The notes below the pieces were generated by a model. The model did no database searches and was not told the origin of the DNA. It worked only from the letters and a program-made list of their open reading frames with translations. The position numbers and the translations under genes are program-made. Source: Gemmatimonadota bacterium (GTDB lineage: Bacteria; Gemmatimonadota; Gemmatimonadetes; Palauibacterales; Palauibacteraceae). From it: a DNA stretch of 5,149 nt. Shown piece by piece: positions 1-5,149 of this stretch (positions are counted from its first letter, which is position 1; every line of letters starts with the position of its first letter). Where the stretch lies: positions 1 to 5,149 of the forward strand of contig JAENXO010000227.1 in NCBI GenBank assembly GCA_016649455.1, read 5' to 3'.

Positions 1-866
1 AGCAATTCCACGGGCGACACGAGGAATCTGAAGCTGAGTCGGCGTGGAGCGTCGCTCGTCTCACGAGCAGCGTAGTCGTGAAGAATCTCCAGGTTGCGAG
101 CCACTCGCGTGTCTTCCACGGCGCTCGCGCTGGAAAAATCGAGCTCCAGCTCCTCCGGGGCGACCACCACGTCGACACCATCGAGCTTGCCCAGCTCCTT
201 GAGCTCGACGTTGGTGAATTTCGCCTGGGCCGGCCCGCGGCGGCCCAGCATTACGACCTCGCGCACCCGGCTGTGCCGCAGCGCCTCGAGCGCGTGATCC
301 GCGATGTCCGTCCGCGCCAGGACCTCCGGATCGGTGAGCAGGATCCGAGCGACATCCACGGCGACGTTTCCGTTGCCGACCACGACCGCGCGTTCTACCG
401 ACAGATCGAACGACAGGTCCGCGCACTCGGGCTGGCCGTTGTACCAACGCACGAAGTCCGTGGCGGGCCAGCTGCCACGCAGCTCCTCTCCGGCGATCCC
501 CATTCGTCTATCGGTCTGCGCCCCGACGGCGTACACGACCTGGTCATAGATCGCGGTCAACTCGGATCGCGTGATGTCCTCGCCGAACGCGACGTTGCCG
601 AAGAACCGGACCCGGGGATGCTGGAGAACGCGATCGAATACCCGCGTGACCCCCTTGATCGACTGGTGGTCTGGTGCCACCCCTTCGCGCACCAGTCCGT
701 ATGGTGTCGGCCAGCGCTCGAATACGTCCACGGACACATCGAACGAGCTGTCCTTCACCAGGGCATCGGCTGTGAACAGCCCGGCCGGTCCCGCGCCGAT
801 CACCGCGACGCGAAGCGGACGGGCTGGAGAGTCAGGAGGGTCAGGAGAGTCTGGACTGTCGGTCAA
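1..866 (-). CDS. fprA: Ferredoxin--NADP+ reductase, FprA/adrenodoxin reductase type (3' end missing)
   Basis: A cytoplasmic FAD flavoenzyme that moves electrons between NADPH and ferredoxin, for example to feed P450s or iron-dependent enzymes. The gene runs off the left edge, so 288 residues are seen; family members are about 450 long. Visible features are an FAD-binding GAGPAG (residues 24-29), the family stretch TPYGLVREGVAPDH, the loop RFFGNVAFGE, an NADP-binding GNGNVAVDVAR (164-174), TDIADHALEALR and GRRGPAQAKFT (208-218). From memory the order and wording match mycobacterial FprA closely; no alignment was run. The start is the TTG at 866. An in-frame TGA lies at 954-956, there is no ATG, GTG or TTG between that stop and this TTG, and GGGAG sits 7 nt upstream. 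The next in-frame GTG would cut into the FAD fold. Residues 4-14 are an extra Ser-Pro-Asp leader. The gene follows the 7-TM gene by 97 bp with no clear terminator, so they may share a transcript. The family is secure; the physiological partner is unknown. Confidence 0.93.
   Translation of the reverse strand, partial: MTDSPDSPDPPDSPARPLRVAVIGAGPAGLFTADALVKDSSFDVSVDVFERWPTPYGLVREGVAPDHQSIKGVTRVFDRVLQHPRVRFFGNVAFGEDITRSELTAIYDQVVYAVGAQTDRRMGIAGEELRGSWPATDFVRWYNGQPECADLSFDLSVERAVVVGNGNVAVDVARILLTDPEVLARTDIADHALEALRHSRVREVVMLGRRGPAQAKFTNVELKELGKLDGVDVVVAPEELELDFSSASAVEDTRVARNLEILHDYAARETSDAPRRLSFRFLVSPVEL
822..857 (-). repeat. Imperfect 9-nt tandem repeat at the start of the fprA-like gene
   Basis: Four 9-nt units read on the plus strand as ggctggaga, gtcaggagg, gtcaggaga and gtctggact. 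The middle two differ by one base. In the coding frame they give an acidic, proline-rich leader (SPDSPDPPDSP, residues 4-14) just before the FAD-binding fold. The unit is a multiple of three, so gain or loss of a copy keeps the frame. It is probably a flexible N-terminal extension with no catalytic role. Confidence 0.6.
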
Positions 867-871
867 AGCTG

Positions 872-885
872 CGCTCCCGCGAGCG
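872..885 (-). promoter_or_regulatory. Shine-Dalgarno of the fprA-like gene inside a small hairpin
   Basis: The ribosome binding site GGGAG (874-878) lies 7 nt before the TTG start and is what fixes that start. The RNA around it can fold as CGCTC-GCGG-GAGCG, a 5-bp stem with a 4-nt loop, which puts most of the site in the stem or loop. Together with the TTG codon this suggests weak translation, or translation that depends on unfolding or on coupling. A short GC stem is common by chance in DNA of this composition, so any regulatory role is inference. Confidence 0.45.
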
Positions 886-963
886 GGGACGATCCCGGGG
901 CCGGCCCGGGTGGATTTCCGGATCGTGCCGTCAGACCACTCTATCCGCGCGGCTCACGGGGCG

Positions 964-1695
964 TCAAATATATGCCGGCACCTCGTCGGACGTAACCTGC
1001 GATTCCACGGACGCATCGGCGACCGGGGACGTAGATGTCGCAAATCGAAAACCAATATATATCAGCACGATTCCGACCAGCTCCGTGACGTACAGGACTT
1101 CGACGTGGCCCATCCGGGTCGCGGTTCCGCCAATCCCCGGCAGGATTGCCCCGATCGCTATGAACCAGTTGCCTACAGTTCGGTTCCGCATCTCAGGAAT
1201 CTTCCGGTATTTCAGGGCGGAGTAGATGGCACCGCCGATCAGGAACGTAACGGCGTACAGGTTGATGAACGGGCTGAAGGCCCGAACCCACTGCCACTCA
1301 ATCACCCGGCCCGACAGTCGGTAGGGCTCCACCAGAGTCATGTCGATCGGAGTCAGAAGTACGCAGGTCGCAGCGACCGCGACCACGGAGAGCACGAGTG
1401 CCGTCAAGCGGTCAGCAGTCTTCCGCGAGAACAGCAGGTAGACCGTCCCCTGCGCGAGGGGGAATCCCCCGAGCAACGCGCCACTGATGTACCAGGCGCG
1501 GAACAGAGGCTCATGCCAGCCGAGCAGCGTCGTGAGCGATTCGGTAATCGTCCCGGCAGCATAGGCGAATACCCCGATGGCCCACCACAGGTGGTGCAGA
1601 CCACCCTTGGTTCGATACCGCCGCATCAGAACAAAGCCGAACCAGATCGCGAAGATGCTCGTCGCGATCGGAATGAAGTGCACGAAGCTTCGCAT
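964..1695 (-). CDS. Seven-helix integral membrane protein of unknown function
   Basis: I do not recognise a named family. The 243-residue product has seven hydrophobic segments at about 6-24, 35-57, 65-89, 97-117, 138-161, 174-193 and 198-218, so it is almost entirely membrane. Basic residues cluster in the loops after helices 1 (RRYRTK), 3 (SRKTADR) and 5 (KYRKIPEMRNR). By the positive-inside rule this predicts an outside N-terminus and an inside C-terminus. The longest outside loop (about 118-137) contains two Trp, and the cytoplasmic tail of about 25 residues is Ser/Thr/acidic. Helix 2 contains a buried Glu (TITESL), and helix 3 starts with a WYISGALLGG stretch. No catalytic domain is fused. 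The layout resembles the 7-TM sensor part of some histidine kinases, but that is only topology. The ATG at 1695 has AGGAG 9 nt upstream. The fprA-like gene follows after 97 bp, and the receptor gene ends 121 bp upstream. Confidence 0.85.
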   Translation of the reverse strand: MRSFVHFIPIATSIFAIWFGFVLMRRYRTKGGLHHLWWAIGVFAYAAGTITESLTTLLGWHEPLFRAWYISGALLGGFPLAQGTVYLLFSRKTADRLTALVLSVVAVAATCVLLTPIDMTLVEPYRLSGRVIEWQWVRAFSPFINLYAVTFLIGGAIYSALKYRKIPEMRNRTVGNWFIAIGAILPGIGGTATRMGHVEVLYVTELVGIVLIYIGFRFATSTSPVADASVESQVTSDEVPAYI

Positions 1696-1770
1696 GTGCG
1701 CTTACTCCTGGTTTCGAGTTGAGCACGGGTCGGCCTCGGATACCGTCCCCGGGCTCGGGATCGAAGCGTG

Positions 1771-1803
1771 GCCTGGTCGCATACGGACTCGACGCGACCA
1801 GGC
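1771..1803 (-). terminator. Perfect 10-bp hairpin after the receptor gene (terminator-like, no T-run)
   Basis: The arms GCCTGGTCGC and GCGACCAGGC are exact reverse complements separated by a 13-nt loop. The structure starts 13 nt past the receptor stop codon and lies upstream of the 7-TM gene. No T-run follows on either strand, so it is not a classical intrinsic terminator. It could be a rho-assisted or bacterial-type U-less terminator, an RNA 3'-end stabiliser or processing site, or a symmetric protein-binding site. A 10-bp exact match is unlikely to be chance in a 121-bp gap. Confidence 0.5.
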
Positions 1804-1816
1804 GTGCAGGTTCAGG

Positions 1817-4177
1817 TCAGAAGCTGGTCACCCAGCTGATGACAAATGTCCGCTTCGGGTTGGGCCGGAAGAACGACGCGTTGGAGAACTCCGCGTACAG
1901 CTCGTTCGTCAGGTTCTCCACGCCGATCATCAGGTTATGTGAAGTCATGCCGTAGTTGAACAGCCGTACTCCACCCCGCAGGTTCATGACGGTGAAGGAG
2001 GGAATGGTGCATTCCGTACCGTCACCACCTACCGCGATCGCACCACAATTGCGGTCCACCTGGGTACCGATGATCGATCCCGAGTTCTTTTGTTCGCCGT
2101 TGTGGCGGAACTGGAACGCTGCCCAGAATCTCCCGGCCGGTTGACGATAGGCCAGCTCGGCTGTGATCCGGCTGGAGTAGGAATCGCCGATCGGGTTGTT
2201 CCGATCGGGGTCCAGGCCATCTTCGGCGCTCGGGCTCAGGTCGTCCCCGTCCAGCCAGGTGTAGGTCGCTCCGATCGTGAATCCCACCACCGGCTGCCAC
2301 TCCGCCAGCAGCTCGATACCCTTCACCCTGATCTTCGCCACATTCGTGTTCTGGAACGCCGGGAACGGGCCGACCACGCTGTCCGGGATCTGCGCGATCC
2401 GGATCCCGTCCTTGATCTCGTTCTGGAAGTAGAAGCCCTCGAACGCGACGTTCGAGCGACGGTACTTGAGTCCGAGGTCGAAGTTTATGCTGGTCTCGGG
2501 ATCGAGGTTCGGATTCGAGATCTGGTAGCCGCCGCCTTCCGGCGTCGCCCCGTCGAAGAACAGCTCGATCAGGTTCGGCGACCGGAATCCCCGGCCCACG
2601 TTTCCAACCACGTTAAGACTCGGAAGAACCCTGACGAGCAGGTTCGCAGAGCCCACGAACTGGTTGTTCTTGCTCGACGCAGGTAGCGCACCGAATCCAT
2701 CCGTCGGCTTTGGCGTCGCCTTGTCGCTCTGGTACCGTCCACCGACGATCAGGGCGACGCGGTCGCCGAGCTGCAGATCTACCTGGGCAAACACGCCGCC
2801 CCGCTCATAGACCGCGTTCGGCACATTCGACGTGCTGTCCTCGCTGACCAGCGGCGGGACTACCTCGGGCGGGCCGAATTCCAGCGCTGTTCGGCTGAAG
2901 TCATCTCCGAACGAGTCGTCGTGATAGTAGTCCGCGCCGTACGTGAGCAGGTGTCTACCGAACAGCAGCTTGGAGGCCTCCCCCCGGACCCCGAATCCCT
3001 CCAGGTCCGTGTAGTTCTGATTCTGGATACGAATTGCCGTCGAGGGCCCGAACGGATCGTAGATCTCGATGTTCTGTGAGAACGTCCGCTCGTTGTCCAT
3101 GTAAGACGCGGAAAGCTGGAACCGGTCCGCGATCGGGGTTCCGAGCTGGATCCCCCGGTAGGCGACAGAGAAACGGTCGACTTTCTGATCCGGATAATGC
3201 AGGCGGATCAGCGGATCACCCGGCTGTCCGAGATCGGAATTCAAGACGTATCCGAATCCGGCGTTGTCCGCCCGGTAGAAGTCCCCCTTGACGAGGATCT
3301 TCTGGTTTTCGTTGAAGGCGTAGTCGAGATACAGACCGTACGACTGGTCAGTGACTCCCGAATCCTGTACGTCCACGTTGTCGTCGAACGAAATGTCACC
3401 GAATGTACCGCTGGGGGACTGGTAGTCCTTGGTATTCCGGTACGAGGCGGAGGCGCCGTATCCGAAATGTCCGGACCGGCCGAAGATCTCGCCGCTGGGC
3501 CAGATCTGTTCGCCCTGGTCGCGCCACGACAGACTGAGGTTCCCCCGGTATACGTCGCCTCCAAAGAAGGGCGGAGCCTCGTTGGCCAGCATGTTCACTA
3601 CTCCGCCGATCGCGTCGCTGCCGTACAGCACCGATGCGGGGCCGCGTACGACCTCTATCCGCTCGACCTTCGTCACGTCTACGATCGCCGGAATTTCACC
3701 GAAATCCGCCTGTCGGCGGGCATTGTTCAGTCTGAGGCCATCTTCGAGCAGCAGGATCCGCTGACCGCGCTGTCCCCGGATCGTGGGCCTGGCCTGATTC
3801 GCACCGACGCCGTTGATGTCGATACCGGGCAGATCCCGAATCAGATCCGCTGCGTTATTCGGCTTCTGTTCCTTGATCGCGACCGTGTCGACAACCGAGA
3901 CGGGGGCAGAAGTCTCGAAGATCCCTCTCTCGTCCCTCGTCGCGGTGACGTTGATCGGGTCCAGCAGGATCGGCTGGAGCGGAATCGTGTCCGCACGGGC
4001 CGAGTCCGGCTTCTCCTGCGGGGTGACCTGGATCGCGGGAGCCGGCGAGTCGGCGGGAAGCGGAGCTGCGGAAACCAGCTGTGGAGCGAGAACGAACAAC
4101 GCGACGGCGAAAGGGGCGGTGAATCTCTCGAGCCTCATTCGGACCGGCGCGCGCTCTGCAAACGAAATTGCGAGCAC
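1817..4177 (-). CDS. TonB-dependent outer-membrane receptor
   Basis: An outer-membrane beta-barrel with an N-terminal plug that imports a scarce ligand using energy from TonB-ExbB-ExbD. From the chosen start it has 786 residues, a usual length. Residues 14-38 are a signal peptide (basic MRLER, hydrophobic core, LVSAA end). A possible TonB box, DPINVTATR, is at 73-81. The plug runs about 85-195, with IRGQRGQRILLLEDGLRLN and the hallmark RGPASVLYGSDAIGGVVN (178-195). The barrel follows, with GFRSPNLIELF (530-540), NPNLDPE (555-561), the late NLTNELY stretch and a terminal Phe, the usual barrel-assembly signal. Two Cys (711, 723) lie in a late loop. The FRSPN and NPNL boxes recall haem/haemoglobin receptors, but no His lies between them, so the ligand is unknown. 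The start is uncertain. GTG at 4177 has GGAGGA 4 nt upstream and is preferred. ATG at 4138 gives a neater signal peptide but has no Shine-Dalgarno. GTG at 4225 lies inside the terminator stem and is excluded. Confidence 0.95.
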   Translation of the reverse strand: MLAISFAERAPVRMRLERFTAPFAVALFVLAPQLVSAAPLPADSPAPAIQVTPQEKPDSARADTIPLQPILLDPINVTATRDERGIFETSAPVSVVDTVAIKEQKPNNAADLIRDLPGIDINGVGANQARPTIRGQRGQRILLLEDGLRLNNARRQADFGEIPAIVDVTKVERIEVVRGPASVLYGSDAIGGVVNMLANEAPPFFGGDVYRGNLSLSWRDQGEQIWPSGEIFGRSGHFGYGASASYRNTKDYQSPSGTFGDISFDDNVDVQDSGVTDQSYGLYLDYAFNENQKILVKGDFYRADNAGFGYVLNSDLGQPGDPLIRLHYPDQKVDRFSVAYRGIQLGTPIADRFQLSASYMDNERTFSQNIEIYDPFGPSTAIRIQNQNYTDLEGFGVRGEASKLLFGRHLLTYGADYYHDDSFGDDFSRTALEFGPPEVVPPLVSEDSTSNVPNAVYERGGVFAQVDLQLGDRVALIVGGRYQSDKATPKPTDGFGALPASSKNNQFVGSANLLVRVLPSLNVVGNVGRGFRSPNLIELFFDGATPEGGGYQISNPNLDPETSINFDLGLKYRRSNVAFEGFYFQNEIKDGIRIAQIPDSVVGPFPAFQNTNVAKIRVKGIELLAEWQPVVGFTIGATYTWLDGDDLSPSAEDGLDPDRNNPIGDSYSSRITAELAYRQPAGRFWAAFQFRHNGEQKNSGSIIGTQVDRNCGAIAVGGDGTECTIPSFTVMNLRGGVRLFNYGMTSHNLMIGVENLTNELYAEFSNASFFRPNPKRTFVISWVTSF

Positions 4178-4181
4178 GGTG

Positions 4182-4187
4182 TCCTCC
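4182..4187 (-). promoter_or_regulatory. Ribosome binding site favouring the GTG start of the receptor
   Basis: GGAGGA lies 4 nt before the GTG at 4177. The other complete genes in the window also have clear Shine-Dalgarno sites, whereas the in-frame ATG at 4138 has none within 14 nt. This supports a start 13 codons upstream of the neat MRLER signal peptide, giving a longer n-region. The site begins only 18 nt past the T-run of the terminator, which leaves little room for a promoter. That spacing is the main argument for the later ATG. Confidence 0.5.
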
Positions 4188-4204
4188 ACGAAACGCTTTG
4201 AGGT

Positions 4205-4247
4205 AAAAAAACACCGGCGGAGCACCCCTACGGGAGTGCCCCGCCGG
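4205..4247 (-). terminator. Strong rho-independent terminator after the two-component genes
   Basis: Read on the minus strand, a 15-bp stem (4233-4247 with 4214-4228; two G-U pairs, the rest Watson-Crick) closes a 4-nt CGTA loop. It is followed after two bases by seven T residues (4205-4211). This is a textbook intrinsic terminator for transcripts coming from the response regulator, whose stop is about 108 bp upstream. It also sits just before the receptor start, so a role as an attenuator in the receptor leader cannot be excluded. There is no T-run on the other side, so it acts only on leftward transcription. Confidence 0.92.
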
Positions 4248-4336
4248 ATAGAAGGAGAGCGTGAGAATATCCTACAGGTGGACGAGGGGTTCGAATACTC
4301 GCAAATCTACCGAACGGACATCAGTAATCTTACCGA

Positions 4337-4348
4337 CCGAAATTTCGG
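4337..4348. other. 12-bp perfect palindrome CCGAAATTTCGG downstream of the response regulator
   Basis: The site is its own reverse complement and begins 7 bp past the regulator's stop codon, in the non-coding gap before the terminator. In RNA it would give only a weak hairpin, so a dimeric DNA-binding protein is a more natural reader if it has a function. It does not look like the NarL heptamer arrangement. The rest of the gap (4248-4336) is richer in A/T than the genes, and I see no other structure in it. Confidence 0.4.
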
Positions 4349-4355
4349 CGGATCG

Positions 4356-5018
4356 CTAGTCGGAGTCGTCCAGCAGGCCGTGTTCCAGCGCGAACCGCGT
4401 GAGTCCCGCGACGGTGCGGATCTCGATCTTCCTCATCAGGCTCTCCCGGTGGCTCTCGACCGTCCGGCGGCTGATCCCGAGCTCGAACGCGGCCTGCTTG
4501 TTGCTGTTCCCACCGGCGACCAGCCGGAGGACCTCCAGCTCGCGAGCGGTCAGCAGTTCCAGCGGATCTCCCGATCCAGACGAACCACCGCGCAGGGCTT
4601 CGGTCAGCCGGCTGGCCACGGCCGGACTGAAGAACGAGTCCCCGGCGTGCACGGCCCGTACGGCCTGGCGTAACAGGGCCGGGCCGGCGTCGTCTTTCAG
4701 CAGATAGCCCGCGGCTCCGGCATGAACCGCTCGCATCACGTACTCGGACTCGTCGTGCATGCTGAGGATCAGGATCTTGAGAGCCGGATATTCGTCCCGG
4801 AGCCGCCTGGCAACCTCGAGACCTGAAAGCTCGGGCATCGAAATGTCCAGGATCGCTACGTCCGGCTCCGTCTCACCGACGCGGGCAATCGCCTGCCGGC
4901 CGTCCGCGGCCTCGGCCACCACATCGAATCCGGGGTCGTCGTCAAGCACGCGACGGATTCCCTCTCTCACCAGGGCATGATCGTCGGCGATCAGTACCCG
5001 GATCGGACTCTCGCTCAT
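4356..5018 (-). CDS. NarL/FixJ-family response regulator (REC + LuxR-type HTH)
   Basis: A cytoplasmic transcription factor switched by phosphorylation from a partner histidine kinase. The 220 residues are a full-length two-domain protein. The receiver (about 5-122) has the acidic pair D12-D13, phospho-acceptor D58 in AILDISMP, switch S86 in ILSMHDES, and K108 in GYLLKDD. A Gly/Ser linker (144-150) leads to a LuxR-type helix-turn-helix (about 153-217) with LTARELEVLRLVAGG, NKQAAFELGISRRTVESHR and a closing MRKI. All key residues are present, so it should be phosphorylatable and bind DNA. The ATG at 5018 has AGGAG 8 nt upstream and overlaps the upstream kinase stop as ATGA, so translation is probably coupled and the two form one operon. 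Transcription ends at the terminator at 4205-4247. The target genes are unknown; the receptor next door is a candidate only by position. Confidence 0.97.
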   Translation of the reverse strand: MSESPIRVLIADDHALVREGIRRVLDDDPGFDVVAEAADGRQAIARVGETEPDVAILDISMPELSGLEVARRLRDEYPALKILILSMHDESEYVMRAVHAGAAGYLLKDDAGPALLRQAVRAVHAGDSFFSPAVASRLTEALRGGSSGSGDPLELLTARELEVLRLVAGGNSNKQAAFELGISRRTVESHRESLMRKIEIRTVAGLTRFALEHGLLDDSD

Positions 5019-5149
5019 CCAATCGTCTCCTGTTGATCGACTCCGCCTGGTGAACCGTCGGGTTCGGAACCGGAACGATAATCCGAATCGGGCACCGGGA
5101 TCCGAACCCGGAGCAGCGTCCCTTCCTGTACTCGGGCCTCGAGCTCGAC
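5015..5149 (-). CDS. Probable sensor histidine kinase, C-terminal end only
   Basis: Only the last 44 codons are in the window, open at the right edge and ending with TGA at 5015-5017. The visible part begins VELEARVQEGTLLRVRIPVP. This fits the final strands of a HATPase_c domain, where kinases typically carry a Gly-Thr followed by alternating Val/Arg and a Leu/Ile-Pro end. After it comes a polar, Gly/Ser/Asp-rich tail of about 24 residues that looks disordered. The 4-bp ATGA overlap with a NarL-type regulator is the classical layout of a kinase-regulator pair and is the main reason for the call. Such partners are usually HisKA_3 (HPK7) kinases, but the diagnostic boxes lie outside the window, so its sensor and ligand cannot be judged. 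Confidence 0.75.
   Translation of the reverse strand, partial: VELEARVQEGTLLRVRIPVPDSDYRSGSEPDGSPGGVDQQETIG

Noticed and set aside
78..1722. Long plus-strand open frames (78-995 and 571-1722)
   Set aside because: They lie opposite the fprA-like and 7-TM genes, have low-complexity Arg/Pro/Ser-rich translations without family motifs, and cross the gap between the two real genes. They are composition-driven shadows.
1696..1770. Sigma-70-like promoter for the 7-TM gene (TTCGAT, 17 bp, TATCCG)
   Set aside because: Only about half of the bases match consensus in each box, which is expected by chance in a stretch of this size.
4178..4225. Extended receptor start at GTG 4225
   Set aside because: This start codon lies inside the terminator stem and the next codons are read from its T-run. 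It has no ribosome binding site and would add a non-signal extension.
4205..4355. Known riboswitch class (cobalamin, TPP, FMN) in the leader before the receptor
   Set aside because: I looked for box sequences such as the B12 box and the TPP core and saw none. The region is also short for a cobalamin aptamer plus terminator.
3197..4673. Plus-strand open frames opposite the receptor and regulator (3197-4201 and 3813-4673)
   Set aside because: Their translations show no recognisable domain, while the minus strand here encodes clear receptor and regulator motifs.
1..5149. Mobile element, CRISPR array, tRNA or rRNA
   Set aside because: No transposase or integrase motifs, no spaced direct repeats and no tRNA cloverleaf or rRNA stretches were seen. 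Nearly all of the window is accounted for by five minus-strand genes.

Overview
The window looks like ordinary chromosome from a high-GC, Gram-negative-type bacterium. The outer-membrane TonB-dependent receptor implies an outer membrane. GC is roughly 60% by eye, with a strong G/C preference at third codon positions. The style of the receptor N-terminus (Ala/Pro/Asp-rich, then a DPINVTATR stretch) and an FprA-type reductase suggest Gemmatimonadota or a similar environmental phylum. That placement is inference; there is no rRNA or other phylogenetic marker here.

All five genes lie on the minus strand and are read from right to left. In transcription order: (1) 5015-5149, the last 44 codons of a probable sensor histidine kinase; (2) 4356-5018, a complete NarL/LuxR-type response regulator whose ATG overlaps the kinase stop codon (ATGA); (3) a non-coding gap at about 4178-4355 with a 12-bp palindrome and a strong rho-independent terminator; (4) 1817-4177, a TonB-dependent outer-membrane receptor; (5) a 121-bp gap holding a perfect 10-bp hairpin; (6) 964-1695, a seven-helix membrane protein of unknown function; (7) 1-866, a ferredoxin--NADP+ reductase of the FprA/adrenodoxin-reductase type. 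The reductase starts at TTG, and its C-terminal third runs off the left edge.

The kinase and regulator form a two-component pair that ends at the terminator. The receptor probably has its own promoter or is attenuated there. The 7-TM gene and fprA-like gene are 97 bp apart and could be co-transcribed. A link between nutrient uptake by the receptor, for example an iron compound, and the reductase is possible but rests only on proximity.

I see no mobile element, CRISPR array, tRNA, rRNA or recognisable riboswitch. Large plus-strand open frames are shadows of the minus-strand genes. The points most worth a second look are the terminator lying almost against the receptor start, the uncharacterised 7-TM protein next to FprA, and the receptor's haem-receptor-like boxes without the usual histidine. 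I found nothing that convincingly amounts to a new system.
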